From Chlorogloeopsis fritschii (GTDB lineage Bacteria; Cyanobacteriota; Cyanobacteriia; Cyanobacteriales; Nostocaceae), in assembly GCF_043099315.1 (NCBI RefSeq), contig NZ_CP170746.1: a DNA stretch of 64,000 nucleotides; one strand, written 5' to 3'. Below are positions 1-9,151 of this stretch, one piece after another. Under the pieces are notes generated by a model, which saw only the letters and a list, made by a program, of their open reading frames with translations, had not been told where the DNA came from and did not search any database. Within the stretch, counting starts at the first letter, position 1. Each line of letters begins with the position of its first letter. Made by a program: the position numbers and the translations under genes.

Positions 1-1
1 C

Positions 2-412
2 ATAAAAACCTCAGCCGCAGCAGTAACTGTGGCGAATGCAGCCCCTCCAACTTCCGTGTTAGCACAAGGCCCGGCAGGTATTGTTGTAGATGATGGATTG
101 CTAGATTTAACAATCGTAGCTCCTGCTAATAAAGCAGCAGCGATCGCGGCTGCCTTTCACTTGTTTCAGACTGCTTCTACAGGAAATGCAGTAGAAAGAA
201 ATGATATTGGTTATCTGCGGGCTAAAAAATTCAAGATAACAACCGATCCAGCCCAAAAAGTTGCTGTTGATGGTGAAATTTTGGGTAAAACTCCTGTGGA
301 GATTAAATGTCTGCCAGCAAGTTTAAAGATTTTTGTGCCAACAGTAGAAGAAGTTTCACCCGTAGAAAAATTAGAGGGATTGCCCAACTTGGTTATTGAA
401 ACGAAAGAATAG
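2..412 (+). CDS. YegS/diacylglycerol kinase-like lipid kinase, C-terminal part (5' end outside window)
   Basis: The frame is open from the window edge, so this is the last ~136 residues of a longer gene and the first ATG/GTG inside the window is not its start. The segment NAAPPTSVLAQGPAGIVVDD followed by GLLDLTIVAP matches the C-terminal beta-sandwich of the YegS/BmrU/DgkB lipid kinase family, including the later VDGE motif near the end (family knowledge; the ATP-binding half is not visible). Such kinases phosphorylate diacylglycerol or related lipids at the membrane. The stop at 410-412 is followed by a long CT-rich spacer. The family call is fairly sure; the substrate is not determined. Confidence 0.75.
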   Translation: MKTSAAAVTVANAAPPTSVLAQGPAGIVVDDGLLDLTIVAPANKAAAIAAAFHLFQTASTGNAVERNDIGYLRAKKFKITTDPAQKVAVDGEILGKTPVEIKCLPASLKIFVPTVEEVSPVEKLEGLPNLVIETKE

Positions 413-944
413 GGGTTGAAGACTGGGGATGGGTCATTAGTCATTGGTAATTTGTTAGTAGGGGCGGGTTTTATTGATAATATTTGGGTTAAAATCGACA
501 ATTTATCTTCTAAACCCGTCCGTACAGTGGTTAGTAGTTAATTGTCTGTTACTCCCCCATCTTCCTCATCTCCTCCATCTTCCCCATCTCTCCCATCTCC
601 CCCTCTGCTTCCTGTCTCTCCTTGTCCCCTTATCCCCTCGTCCCCGTGTCCTCTTCTTAATCCCTAGTCCCTAGTCCCTAATCCCCTTTTTACTTAGTGT
701 TAAATTTACTTAAAAACTAAGCTTAAGGTATATTTGTACCGTATTAAAATTATTACAGAAACTTCATAATATAAGGATATTTAGGAAAAATATTGACTGA
801 GCCAATCAAGTGAATCTCTGTAGAATTACCCCTACACCAACTACCAACTCTAAAAAACTACCGTGGTCAACACCACAAACTTAAGCAGTTAGTAGTGAGT
901 AGATTCATCTGGAATTGAACTGGTCAGTAACATAGCATTATAGA
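413..944. other. 532-bp intergenic region with CT-rich short-sequence repeats
   Basis: About 545-690 is a low-complexity pyrimidine tract built from variants of CCCCATCT, TGTCCCC and CCCTAGT. It is the short-sequence-repeat type seen again near 7670, 10024, 18160, 32620, 41560 and 42960. A 66-codon open frame across it (474-674) is only a translation of the repeat. The remaining 250 bp before the kinase gene is AT-rich and presumably holds its promoter; I see no clear operator. Confidence 0.6.
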
Positions 945-2090
945 ATGCAATCTATGAACCAGTACCCTCTCCCTCAAATTGGGAAAACGCTCCGCAATCG
1001 TTACAAAATCGTCAAACTCCTGGGGAGAGGAGGTTCTGGCGATACTTACTTGGCTGTCGATCTGGATTTGCCAGGGCTACCCCATTGTGTCGTCAAACAC
1101 TTCAAACCGAAAAGCCTCAATACTGATTTTGTACCCATAGCTAAAAGCTTGTTTGCTCGTGAAGCAGAGGTTTTATATCAACTAGGCAACAATCACGACC
1201 AAATTCCTAGATTATTTGCCCATTTTGATGAAAATGGAGATTTCTACTTAGTTCAAGAATTTATTGATGGTCATGATTTAACTAAAGAAATCTTACCATC
1301 TCGATGTTTGAGCGAAGAAGTAGTCTTCGAGCTGTTAAGGGACATCCTAGAAGTAGTAGTTTTTGTCCACGAACACAATATCATTCATCGGGATATTAAG
1401 CCCCAAAATTTAATGCGACGGCACTGGGATAACAAGATTGTGCTGATTGATTTTGGCAGTATTAAGAAAATTGGCGCTCTGGGTATGAATGAGCAGGGAC
1501 AAACCAATATCAATGTTGCTATTGGTACTCCTGGCTATATGCCGAACGAACAGTCCAAAGGAAAGCCACAACTTAGCAGCGATGTTTACGCAGTCGGAAT
1601 GATTGGCATTCAAGCTCTGACAGGTTTAAGAGCCGATCAAATACCAAAAGATCCGAACACAGGAGAAGTAATTTGGCGCGATAAGGCGCAAGTAAGTAAT
1701 GCTCTAGCAAATGTTTTAGATACAATGGTTCGCCAACGCATCAATCAGCGTTACCAGTCGGCAGCAGAAGCTTTGCAAGCGCTTCTTGCGGTTCGGGAGT
1801 TGCCATCGACTTTACAACCTGTACCAATAGGCACAAATATCGATTTTAATTCTTTATTGCCCTATAAAAAATCTGTCTTACTACTTGGGGTGAGCCTTGG
1901 CGCTACCACAAGTTTGGTAGTGGTTGTTTTATTTTATATATTTCTTCAGACAAGTACAATAGTTCTAAATCAACCTAATCAATCAAAGAGTTTTCTAGAA
2001 AAAATTGTGGAACCAATTCGTAATAAGTTAATGCTTTTAATGAATTGTCCAATAGGAGACAATACTATTGGTGAGCTAAAAAAACAATAG
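945..2090 (+). CDS. membrane-anchored serine/threonine protein kinase
   Basis: A 381-residue Hanks-type kinase. The glycine loop LGRGGSGDTY lies near residue 27, the VKHFK lysine near 50, the catalytic loop HRDIKPQN with Asp150, and DFG with Asp169. The activation segment ends in GTPGYMPNEQ. The kinase domain ends near residue 285. One membrane-spanning segment follows at about 306-330, then a short tail, so the kinase faces the cytoplasm and no large sensor domain is present outside. A start at the second Met (954) is possible. The next gene, 190 bp downstream on the same strand, encodes a PstS-like binding protein, so the two may work together, but nothing here identifies the signal. Kinase activity is likely because all key residues are present. 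Confidence 0.9.
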   Translation: MQSMNQYPLPQIGKTLRNRYKIVKLLGRGGSGDTYLAVDLDLPGLPHCVVKHFKPKSLNTDFVPIAKSLFAREAEVLYQLGNNHDQIPRLFAHFDENGDFYLVQEFIDGHDLTKEILPSRCLSEEVVFELLRDILEVVVFVHEHNIIHRDIKPQNLMRRHWDNKIVLIDFGSIKKIGALGMNEQGQTNINVAIGTPGYMPNEQSKGKPQLSSDVYAVGMIGIQALTGLRADQIPKDPNTGEVIWRDKAQVSNALANVLDTMVRQRINQRYQSAAEALQALLAVRELPSTLQPVPIGTNIDFNSLLPYKKSVLLLGVSLGATTSLVVVVLFYIFLQTSTIVLNQPNQSKSFLEKIVEPIRNKLMLLMNCPIGDNTIGELKKQ

Positions 2091-2280
2091 AACCATAGAA
2101 ATAAAGTTCTAAGTAGCATGACTTCTATCCATAGATGTTTGATTAATTGATGACCCGGTTTAATGATTAAGTGTTAGTAAGTTGTTTCCATTAATTTTTT
2201 TGTAATCGGCCAAAATAGTATATTTAAATATTTAATCATTTGATTTAGTTCCGAATCATTAATACAAATAAAACAAACAT

Positions 2281-3351
2281 ATGGACAATACAAATCGAAG
2301 AAAATTTGTAATTAACGAAGAAACTGCACTTTTACTTCGAGGCTTGATCATTGGCAAAGTGATGACGATTGTGGTCATCGGTGGACTTTTATGGTGGTTT
2401 TTAAGACCATATACTTTGGTACGCAGGAGCGCTGTCTCTGGGCAAAGTTCAAATCTAGCCTTGGTTTCTGGATCTACCTTTAACAGTGTTGCAAATGTTC
2501 CAGTTGGTTCATTTAACTATGGTGGCAGTACAGCTTGGGCACCGATCCGTCAATTGGTAGATTCTCTGATTCAAAGCGATCGCCCAGAATTAAAATTGCG
2601 TTACGTAAGTCCTACTGAAGGTAGTCCTAGTTCTAGTGCAGGTATTCGGATGTTACTTAACGGGCAATTGGACTTTGCTCAATTATCTCGTCCCTTAACA
2701 GAAGAAGAATACACTTTAGCAAAACAAAAAGGCTTCACGCTTGAGCAACGCCAGGTGGGCATTGATGGAATTGCGGTAGTAGTCAACCCATCACTCCAAG
2801 TACCGGGTTTAACAGTTGAGCAATTGCAGCAAATTTATTTAGGACAAATTACTAACTGGAAACAGGTAGGTGGGCAAGACTTACCCATTACTCCTTTCTC
2901 CCTCAATTTGGAGTATACAGATCCAGTAATATTCTCTGCTCAGACAGACGTGAATAAACAACAGCTTGGTTCTAATGTCAAGTATGTAGATTCCACAACA
3001 GAGGCTCTGCGGCAAGTTAGTAAAACCCCTGGAGGTATATATTATGGTTCTGCCCGTGCGGTAGTGCCTCAATGTAGCGTCAAGCCATTACCACTTGGCA
3101 ATAATCCTACTGAGTTAGTTTCTCCTTACCGCGAACCTTTAGTTACACCAGAGCAATGCCCGCGTCAACGCAACCAAGTCAATACTGAAGCGATCAAAAA
3201 TGGTAGCTATCCAATCACTACTAACTTGTTTGTGATTATTAAACAGAATAATGGGCAACAAGAGCAGGCTGGAGAAGCTTATGCCAATCTTTTACTAACC
3301 GATCAAGGGCAACAAGCGATCGAGCAAGCTGGTTTTGCGGGAGTTCGCTAA
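2281..3351 (+). CDS. PstS-like phosphate ABC transporter substrate-binding protein
   Basis: A 356-residue protein with an N-terminal hydrophobic anchor (about residues 21-41, GLIIGKVMTIVVIGGLLWWF), so it is held at the outer face of the inner membrane rather than released. The rest resembles the PBP-like domain 2 of PstS proteins: GGSTAWAPIRQLVDSL near residue 80, DFAQLSRPLTEEE near 133, and ITNWKQVGG, the typical PstS I(Y)NWK(D/Q) region. No permease or ATPase genes (pstCAB) follow; a tRNA gene is next. It may bind phosphate for sensing, perhaps with the upstream kinase, rather than serve a transporter. The fold is well supported; the ligand is inferred from family. Confidence 0.8.
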   Translation: MDNTNRRKFVINEETALLLRGLIIGKVMTIVVIGGLLWWFLRPYTLVRRSAVSGQSSNLALVSGSTFNSVANVPVGSFNYGGSTAWAPIRQLVDSLIQSDRPELKLRYVSPTEGSPSSSAGIRMLLNGQLDFAQLSRPLTEEEYTLAKQKGFTLEQRQVGIDGIAVVVNPSLQVPGLTVEQLQQIYLGQITNWKQVGGQDLPITPFSLNLEYTDPVIFSAQTDVNKQQLGSNVKYVDSTTEALRQVSKTPGGIYYGSARAVVPQCSVKPLPLGNNPTELVSPYREPLVTPEQCPRQRNQVNTEAIKNGSYPITTNLFVIIKQNNGQQEQAGEAYANLLLTDQGQQAIEQAGFAGVR

Positions 3352-3548
3352 GTTTTCATTCAATTAGTTCCCCAGCGAGTGGGGACTTGTTACCCTTATT
3401 TGCAATGATGAGGATTAGTAAACCATTTACATTTGACTAATCCCCACAACATTCTTTCTAGTTTGGAGGGGAAATGTTCTGTACCCCCCTTCCTTAATTT
3501 GATTCATGAATCACCCATGACAGGCATTTTGAATGGTTTTGAGTTTGA

Positions 3549-3620
3549 AGCGGGTGATGGGACTCGAACCCACGACATTCAGCTTGGGAAGCTGACGTTC
3601 TACCACTGAACTACACCCGC
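3549..3620 (-). tRNA. tRNA-Gly (anticodon CCC)
   Basis: Read on the minus strand, a 7-bp acceptor stem (GCGGGTG with CACCCGC), a D arm (GTTC/GAAC), an anticodon stem TCAGC/GCTGA with loop TTCCCAA, a T arm with TTCGAGT and a discriminator T form a complete cloverleaf. The anticodon CCC reads GGG. The 3' CCA is not encoded. It lies alone between two plus-strand genes. Confidence 0.95.
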
Positions 3621-3697
3621 AAACAGTTATTAACCAATATTATATATAAGATTTCAATACTCTCAAGAAAGAAGGCAGAAGACAGCAGCCCACCACC

Positions 3698-3726
3698 CTC
3701 GTTACCAGGTTGAACCTGGTAACGAG
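3698..3726. repeat. dispersed 29-bp palindrome (GGTTGAACC core), copy 1
   Basis: CTCGTTACCA then GGTTGAACC then TGGTAACGAG forms a near-perfect inverted repeat around the core. The same 29 bp recurs at 5752-5780, and a sequence-variant with the same core lies at 55943-55962. Both exact copies are preceded by a CAGCAGCCC-type sequence. It is a small intergenic palindrome of the REP/PU type. Confidence 0.8.
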
Positions 3727-3827
3727 AACTGGAGCCTCTGGCTCTTATAGAGAAGTGTGCAAGATTTGAGCTTGCTTACTTTTGCATTTGGAGAAAAAAA
3801 TAGCTTGTTTCAAACACATAAAACGAG

Positions 3828-5585
3828 ATGATGAATCAGACATACACAGTTGATGTCTTAGTTGTCGGCGGCGGAACAGGGGGAACTGCTGCTGCGATTC
3901 AAGCTGCACGACGGGGGGCAAAAACTATCCTCGTAAGTGAATTTCCGTGGTTAGGAGGAATGCTAACTTCTGCTGGAGTATCTGCACCTGATGGCAATGA
4001 GTTAGAAGCTTTTCAAACGGGGTTATGGGGTGAGTTTTTACGGGAATTGCAGCAACGACAATTAGGAGGATTAGACAACAGCTGGGTAAGCTTTTTTAGT
4101 TACGATCCGCGTGTTGGTGGGGAGATTTTTGCAGATTGGGTGCAGGAGTTGCCAAATTTGAATTGGATTTCTGGGCAAGTGCCGCGCTCAGTTTTTCAGG
4201 AAGGAAATTGTATCACTGGAGTTGAGTTTCAAGATTTTACTGTTCAAGCTAAGGTAATTCTCGATGCCACGGAATTGGGAGATTTGTTGGCTTTGGCTGA
4301 AATACCTTACCGTTGGGGTTGGGAATTACAGTCTGAGTGGGGAGAACCCAGCGCTCCAGTTAGTTTGAATGCTTTAACAGCAAAATATCCAGTGCAAGCT
4401 CCTACTTGGGTAGTCTTGTTACAAGATTATGGTGAAGTTGTTGCCCCAGAAATACAGGTTGCACCTAACTACGATCCGTCACGGTTTGCTGGCGCTTGGG
4501 ATAACTACGGTGCAGAGGCTTTTTTAAATTATGGGCGATTGCCAGGGGGCCTGTTTATGATTAATTGGCCTATTTGTGGCAATGACTATGGTGAAGGAGT
4601 GGCACGATTAATTGAGTCAGAAACGGCGCGAGGTGAGTTTGGAACAGAATGCCTCTACCATAGTCAAAATTTTGCCTATTTTATTCAATCACAATTAGGT
4701 CGTCGCTTTGGTTTGGCAAATAATGTTTTTCCCCAAATTCCAAATCAAACAGGCGCTTTCGCTCTTCATCCTTACTACCGGGAAAGTCGTCGCTTAGTAG
4801 GGCTAACGACTGTAACAGAACAAGATATTTTACCAATAACAGGAGCTAGGGTTGCAGCGCTCAAAGAAGATGCGATCGCTATTGGTAATTACGCTAATGA
4901 CCATCATTATCCGGGTATAAAGTTTGAGTTGCAACCAAAATCCATTCGTTGGGGTGGACGTTTAACTGGTACTCCTTTTACAATTCCCTACCGTTGTCTC
5001 ATTCCAGTAGAGACTGATGGTTTATTGGTATGTGAAAAGAATATTTCCGTTTCTCATATTGCTAATGGAGCAACAAGACTGCAACCTGTAGTTATGGGTA
5101 TTGGTCAAGCGGCTGGAATGGCTGCTGCCTTATGTATAGAGTTGAATTGCCAACCGAGGGATTTACCTGTCAGAGTTTTGCAAGAAGCTTTATTGCGAGA
5201 TTGGCGATCGCCCGCAGCAATTATTCCATTATTTAACCTATCACCTCTGCATCCTAATTGGTTGTACTGGCAACTACATTACCTAGACAACCCAGAGACT
5301 TATCCAGTGAGTGGCAATTGTCCTGATTCATTACCTGCTCAGTACTTTCAAGAAAAATACTCTAACTGTTTCAGTGGAATTTTACACAAATTAGCACCGC
5401 AAGAATACAGATTTACTATTACTGTGCCAGCCCCATATCAAGGGCAAACTTGGCAGCTTGTAACTTTGCGATCACACGTAGATGAGCAATTACAAAGTAG
5501 TCTTTACAACCAGCAAACCCTGAAATTATGGGGGCGGCTAAATTATGCAGGTAACTGGTTACTAGTGGAATATATTGATAGCTAA
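3828..5585 (+). CDS. FAD-dependent oxidoreductase (FAD_oxidored family)
   Basis: A 585-residue protein whose N-terminus has a textbook dinucleotide-binding fold: VLVVGGGTGGTAAAIQAARR (GxGxxG with following helix) and then a strand ending in an acidic residue (TILVSE). A second FAD-contacting stretch, NGATRLQPVVMGIGQAAGMA, lies near residue 420. This pattern belongs to the FAD-dependent oxidoreductases related to the succinate dehydrogenase/xanthan lyase-associated group. No signal peptide is seen, so it should be cytoplasmic. The substrate is unknown. Two Met codons open the frame (3828 and 3831). It stands alone between a tRNA gene and a convergent ferritin-like gene. Confidence 0.8.
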   Translation: MMNQTYTVDVLVVGGGTGGTAAAIQAARRGAKTILVSEFPWLGGMLTSAGVSAPDGNELEAFQTGLWGEFLRELQQRQLGGLDNSWVSFFSYDPRVGGEIFADWVQELPNLNWISGQVPRSVFQEGNCITGVEFQDFTVQAKVILDATELGDLLALAEIPYRWGWELQSEWGEPSAPVSLNALTAKYPVQAPTWVVLLQDYGEVVAPEIQVAPNYDPSRFAGAWDNYGAEAFLNYGRLPGGLFMINWPICGNDYGEGVARLIESETARGEFGTECLYHSQNFAYFIQSQLGRRFGLANNVFPQIPNQTGAFALHPYYRESRRLVGLTTVTEQDILPITGARVAALKEDAIAIGNYANDHHYPGIKFELQPKSIRWGGRLTGTPFTIPYRCLIPVETDGLLVCEKNISVSHIANGATRLQPVVMGIGQAAGMAAALCIELNCQPRDLPVRVLQEALLRDWRSPAAIIPLFNLSPLHPNWLYWQLHYLDNPETYPVSGNCPDSLPAQYFQEKYSNCFSGILHKLAPQEYRFTITVPAPYQGQTWQLVTLRSHVDEQLQSSLYNQQTLKLWGRLNYAGNWLLVEYIDS

Positions 5586-5598
5586 ACTATTAGGGGTT

Positions 5599-5665
5599 AG
5601 GGGCTAGGGGCTAGAGAAAAGAGATTTTCATTCCCCAATTGTGTGATTTAATCACATCACCGTCT
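5599..5665. repeat. dispersed repeat containing the palindrome TGTGATTTAATCACA, copy 1
   Basis: A stretch beginning GGGGCTAGAGAAAAGAGATT and ending near CGTCT is nearly identical to 30452-30510. It contains a 15-bp perfect palindrome (5642-5656 here) that looks like a CRP-type half-site pair with a 5-bp rather than 6-bp spacer. Because the whole 60 bp is repeated, it is better explained as part of a dispersed element than as two independent operators. Confidence 0.65.
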
Positions 5666-5751
5666 AGGTTTATTACGATTTCCCGCAAGGTACACCGATA
5701 AAATCTGTGTTGCACTCCTAGCAAAAGTCACCAGGCAGCAGCCCCACAACT

Positions 5752-5780
5752 CTCGTTACCAGGTTGAACCTGGTAACGAG
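5752..5780. repeat. dispersed 29-bp palindrome, copy 2
   Basis: Identical to the palindrome at 3698-3726. It lies in the convergent space between the FAD oxidoreductase and the ferritin-like gene, where it could form a hairpin in either transcript. An AGACGCAGAGAATTTCT stretch follows, a phrase also present at about 22339-22360. Confidence 0.8.
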
Positions 5781-5857
5781 AAAAAGACGCAGAGAATTTC
5801 TCCGCGTCAGCCCTCATCTACTCAATTCTGTATGGGAATAGATTAGCTTTGCCTGTC

Positions 5858-6757
5858 TTAAGCAGTTGTTTTCTCACGGTTGTAGTCTTTTGCCTTTAAA
5901 CCATTGAGAAACATTGGCACAAACTTCTCTATAAAAGCTTGTGGATCTCGCCGCCAAACTCTTTGTGCTACTTCAATTCTAGTGAATTGTAACTCAGGAG
6001 TTAGCAAAGTTTGAGGTAAGCGCTCTATTAGGTACTGAGGGCGCTGCCAAAGCGGCATTGTATTTGCTACTTCTACCAAATTAGCAAGTCGTCGCAGTTC
6101 TGCTCCCAGCGTGATATCCATTCCGGCTTCAAACGCTGCTTGTTCAATGGCAGCGTACTTGTGCTTGGCTTGTTCAACCTTTTGTCTATGTGCTGGACTT
6201 TTGTCTGCTAGCTGCCCTAGCCAACGATTACCCCAGCGAACGTGCCCTGCTTCTTCGGGCAAAATTTTTTCAATTGTTTCGCGAATCTTAATATTTTCTT
6301 CTGTCTGTGGCCCTTGCTTGAGAGCGTAAATGTGGGCAGAGAAATATTCACAACCGCGTTTTTCGGTGACGTTAATAGCGGCAAGGGCAGAAATTACAAA
6401 ATCGTCAAGATCTTTGGTTGGATCTTTTTGTTCATGATCGAGCAACCGTTCAAATTCATCGATATATGAATTTCCAGGGGGACAGCCCACATTGGCTCCC
6501 AACTCAATTAATAAGTCAGTTAACCACATGGCATGACGAGCTTCATCACTAATGTGATGGGATAAGTCCCGCACCAGTTCAGCTGGCTTGCCATCAAGCT
6601 TTTCGATTAATTCTGTGAGATCTTTACAACTGCGTTGTTCGCTGTAGCGATAACGGTTGAGCGTGATGAGATGGAGTTCGCGATCGCCGATCACTCCTTT
6701 CAAAATGTCCCTCGCACTCAAAGTGTTCTGAAATTTCCGTGGGTAAGCGACAGTCAT
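5858..6757 (-). CDS. ferritin-like domain protein (299 aa)
   Basis: The protein is all-helical with acidic and histidine motifs of the ferritin-like di-iron type: HHISDEARHAMW near residue 67, TEKRGCEYFSAH near 131, and LPEEAGHVRWGNRWL near 170. The E/H pairs EARH and EAGH are the usual metal-ligand pattern. Related cyanobacterial proteins are called ferritin-like domain-containing, some suggested to be oxygenases or oxidases acting on lipids. No partner genes adjoin it: the next gene upstream is gifA, divergent, 484 bp away. Start chosen at the ATG at 6757. Metal binding is likely; the reaction is unknown. Confidence 0.7.
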   Translation of the reverse strand: MTVAYPRKFQNTLSARDILKGVIGDRELHLITLNRYRYSEQRSCKDLTELIEKLDGKPAELVRDLSHHISDEARHAMWLTDLLIELGANVGCPPGNSYIDEFERLLDHEQKDPTKDLDDFVISALAAINVTEKRGCEYFSAHIYALKQGPQTEENIKIRETIEKILPEEAGHVRWGNRWLGQLADKSPAHRQKVEQAKHKYAAIEQAAFEAGMDITLGAELRRLANLVEVANTMPLWQRPQYLIERLPQTLLTPELQFTRIEVAQRVWRRDPQAFIEKFVPMFLNGLKAKDYNREKTTA

Positions 6758-7160
6758 CTGCTTTTATGAAGTTTTGTAAAACTTATTTCTAATATTAACG
6801 TAGGAAAAATGAATTTATCAGTGACAAGCTTAATCTTTTGTTATAAAACTTACAGTAGACTTTCTATGCTGACAAGTTACCTAAATTCAGCTTGATACAA
6901 ATATCAGAGACAAAAATAGTATAGTTTCCGTTTACTTTTATTTATCTATATTTAATATTTTTAACTGATAGATCATTCACCTTAAGAAGGATTTGTATTC
7001 CAAGTTAAACAAATCTCAAGAGGGATGTTATTCATCAATTGCTTTTTAGCAAGATGGGAGGATTTATAGCACCTTTAGTCTTACAACCAACTCTGACTAT
7101 TGCGTTTGCGCTGGATTGCGATCGCACACAATATTAAGTTTTACGAAAATGTATCAAACA

Positions 7161-7174
7161 GTAACAACAGATAC
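7161..7174. promoter_or_regulatory. NtcA box upstream of gifA
   Basis: GTA ACAACAGA TAC is an exact match to the NtcA consensus GTA-N8-TAC, 67 bp before the gifA start. In Synechocystis and Anabaena, NtcA represses gifA when nitrogen is scarce (established knowledge). Possible -10 hexamers follow within 15-45 bp (TAAATT, TATATA), so the box would overlap or sit just upstream of the core promoter, as a repressor site should. Confidence 0.7.
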
Positions 7175-7241
7175 AGAATTGATTTGATAAATTATTAACA
7201 GAGGAGAAAAAATATATAGAATAACAGGGAGAAGTTTGGTT

Positions 7242-7442
7242 ATGTCTACTCAAGAAAGAGCTCGTGCTTTAATGATGCGTCATTATCAACTCATTAAAAA
7301 TCGTCAACAGTCGATGCTAGAACGCACAGGCGAAGAAATCGGTCTTCCTGGAGAAGTATCGCATTACTGGAATCCGATTCAAGGGAAAATAGATCCTAAT
7401 GCTCGGATGACTTATGATCGCAGCAACGCGGCAATGAGCTAA
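7242..7442 (+). CDS. gifA: glutamine synthetase inactivating factor IF7
   Basis: A 66-residue basic protein starting MSTQERARALMMRHYQLIKN and ending in TYDRSNAAMS. This closely follows the IF7 proteins I recall from Synechocystis and Anabaena, which share MSTQ..AR.LMMRH...KNRQQSML and a YDRSNA tail. IF7 binds GlnA directly and switches glutamine synthetase off when ammonium is plentiful. Start chosen at the ATG at 7242 (preceded by GGGAG) rather than the in-frame TTG at 7236. It converges on glnA, the same pairing as in Anabaena PCC 7120. Expected control is NtcA repression through the box at 7161; the sRNA NsiR4 also acts on gifA in other cyanobacteria, which was not tested here. Confidence 0.88.
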   Translation: MSTQERARALMMRHYQLIKNRQQSMLERTGEEIGLPGEVSHYWNPIQGKIDPNARMTYDRSNAAMS

Positions 7443-7524
7443 ATAATTTAGAGGTTGATGGTTGGCAGTCGATAGGTGGTAGTTGTTATGAACAACCAAC
7501 AACCAACAAATAAAAATCCAAAAA

Positions 7525-7546
7525 AGCCACCCCCTAATGGGTGGCT
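7525..7546 (-). terminator. intrinsic terminator for glnA
   Basis: AGCCACCC/GGGTGGCT makes an 8-bp stem with a 6-nt loop. On the minus strand it is followed by six T, the canonical form, about 175 bp after the glnA stop. On the plus strand the tail is only TAAATTT, so it may also weakly stop gifA. Confidence 0.8.
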
Positions 7547-7581
7547 AAATTTATGCATTTATTAGGACTAGTTTTGGCTAG

Positions 7582-7616
7582 CAGATCCCCGACTTCTTTA
7601 AGAAGCCGGGGATCTG
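7582..7616. repeat. 16-bp-arm inverted repeat (CAGATCCCCG...CGGGGATCTG)
   Basis: Arms at 7582-7597 and 7601-7616 pair with one mismatch around a 3-nt loop. I recall close relatives of this palindrome scattered in Nostocales genomes. It sits in the gifA/glnA convergent spacer next to a CT-rich short repeat (7660-7700). Confidence 0.7.
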
Positions 7617-7721
7617 GGTAGAGAGGACTGGAAGGCGATAAGGGGAAAATCTTTCTCCTTGTCCCCCCATCTCCCCCTCTCCCTCTTCTCTTCCTAGCCT
7701 AAGCGTCCCTAGCCCCTTTCA

Positions 7722-9137
7722 TTAACAGTCGTAATAGAGAGAAAATTCGTAGGGATGGGGGCGTAAACGCATGGGGTTCACTTCATTATCCAGCTTGTAA
7801 GAAATCCAAGTTTCAATGAAGTCTTCTGTAAATACGCCTGGTTCAGTCAAGAAGGCATGATCGTTTTCTAGCGCTTCTAATGCCAATTCCAAAGAACCAG
7901 GAGTAGAAGGAACTTTCGCCAGTTCTTCTGGAGAGAGTTCGTAAATGTTTTTATCCAAAGGTTCACCAGGATCAATTTTGTTCTTGATACCATCTAAGCC
8001 AGCACAGAGCATGGCAGCAAATGCCAAGTAGGGGTTAGATGTTGCATCAGGACAACGGAATTCTAGGCGCTTGGCTTTGGGGTTGGTGCCAGACAGAGGG
8101 ATACGAATCGAAGCAGAACGGTTACCTTGGGAGTAAGCCAAGTTTACTGGTGCTTCATATCCAGGCACGAGGCGCTTGTAGGAGTTAGTAGTAGGGTTGG
8201 TAATTGCCAACAGTGCAGGCGCGTGTTTGAGGATGCCACCGATGTAATACAGCGCGGTTTCGCTCAAACCAGCATATTTATCGCCTGCGAATAAAGGTTG
8301 ACCATCTTTCCAGATAGATTGGTGGGTGTGCATCCCAGAACCATTGTCTTGGAAGACTGGTTTGGGCATGAAGGTAACGCTCTTGCCGTATTTCTTACCT
8401 ACATTCTTGATTACGTATTTATACGTCATCAACCAATCAGCTGCTTCGATTAACTTACCAAAGCGGAAGCCCAATTCACACTGACCACCAGTTGCAACTT
8501 CGTGGTGGTGCTTTTCAATTGGTACTCCGCAGTTTGCCATTGTTAGCAGCATTTCTGTCCGCATATCTTGCAGAGTATCAGTGGGGGAAACTGGGAAGTA
8601 ACCCTCTTTGTAGCGTGGTTTGTAACCCAGGTTAGGGCCTTCTGCTTTACCGGAATTCCAACGACCTTCTACTGAGTCTACATGGTAGTAGCCTTCGTGA
8701 GAGTTTTGGTCAAAGCGGACATCGTCGAAGATGAAAAATTCCGCTTCTGGGCCAAAAAACGCTGTATCACCAACGCCTGTGGAAACCAGATAGTCTATCG
8801 CTTTCTGGGCGATGACGCGAGGACAACGATTGTACCACTCCCCTGTGCGAGGTTCTTTGATGCTGCAAATAATACTAAGAGTCGGTTCCTGCATGAAAGG
8901 GTCGATCCAAGCAGTGTTTGGATCGAGAACCATTGCCATATCTGATTCGTTGATGGCTTTCCAACCCCGAATGCTGGAACCGTCAAAAGGCACACCGTCT
9001 GTAAAGCTACTTTCATCGATTTGGTTGTGGAACACTGTCAGGTGCTGCCAAATGCCAGGCATATCGATGAATTTCAGATCGATCATCTGAATATTTTTGT
9101 CCCGAATTTGTTTCAGGACTTCTTGTGGGGTTGTCAT
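7722..9137 (-). CDS. glnA: glutamine synthetase type I
   Basis: A 471-residue GSI enzyme that joins ammonium to glutamate using ATP, the entry point of nitrogen in cyanobacteria. Family motifs are in order: DGSSIRGW near residue 52, GPEAEFF near 131, KHHHEVATGGQCELG near 210, NGSGMHTHQS near 265, the glutamate-binding loop region NRSASIRIP near 340, and the C-terminal LRPHPYEFSLYYDC. Length is normal for the family. Transcription is probably from a class II NtcA promoter (9245-9287). The convergent gifA encodes its inhibitor; cyanobacterial GSI is regulated by such inhibitors rather than by adenylylation. The gene is intact. Confidence 0.98.
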   Translation of the reverse strand: MTTPQEVLKQIRDKNIQMIDLKFIDMPGIWQHLTVFHNQIDESSFTDGVPFDGSSIRGWKAINESDMAMVLDPNTAWIDPFMQEPTLSIICSIKEPRTGEWYNRCPRVIAQKAIDYLVSTGVGDTAFFGPEAEFFIFDDVRFDQNSHEGYYHVDSVEGRWNSGKAEGPNLGYKPRYKEGYFPVSPTDTLQDMRTEMLLTMANCGVPIEKHHHEVATGGQCELGFRFGKLIEAADWLMTYKYVIKNVGKKYGKSVTFMPKPVFQDNGSGMHTHQSIWKDGQPLFAGDKYAGLSETALYYIGGILKHAPALLAITNPTTNSYKRLVPGYEAPVNLAYSQGNRSASIRIPLSGTNPKAKRLEFRCPDATSNPYLAFAAMLCAGLDGIKNKIDPGEPLDKNIYELSPEELAKVPSTPGSLELALEALENDHAFLTEPGVFTEDFIETWISYKLDNEVNPMRLRPHPYEFSLYYDC

Positions 9138-9151
9138 GGTTACTCCTTCTC

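Noticed and set aside
474..674. 66-codon open frame after the lipid kinase
   Set aside because: It is only a translation of CT-rich short repeats (Leu/Pro/His runs).
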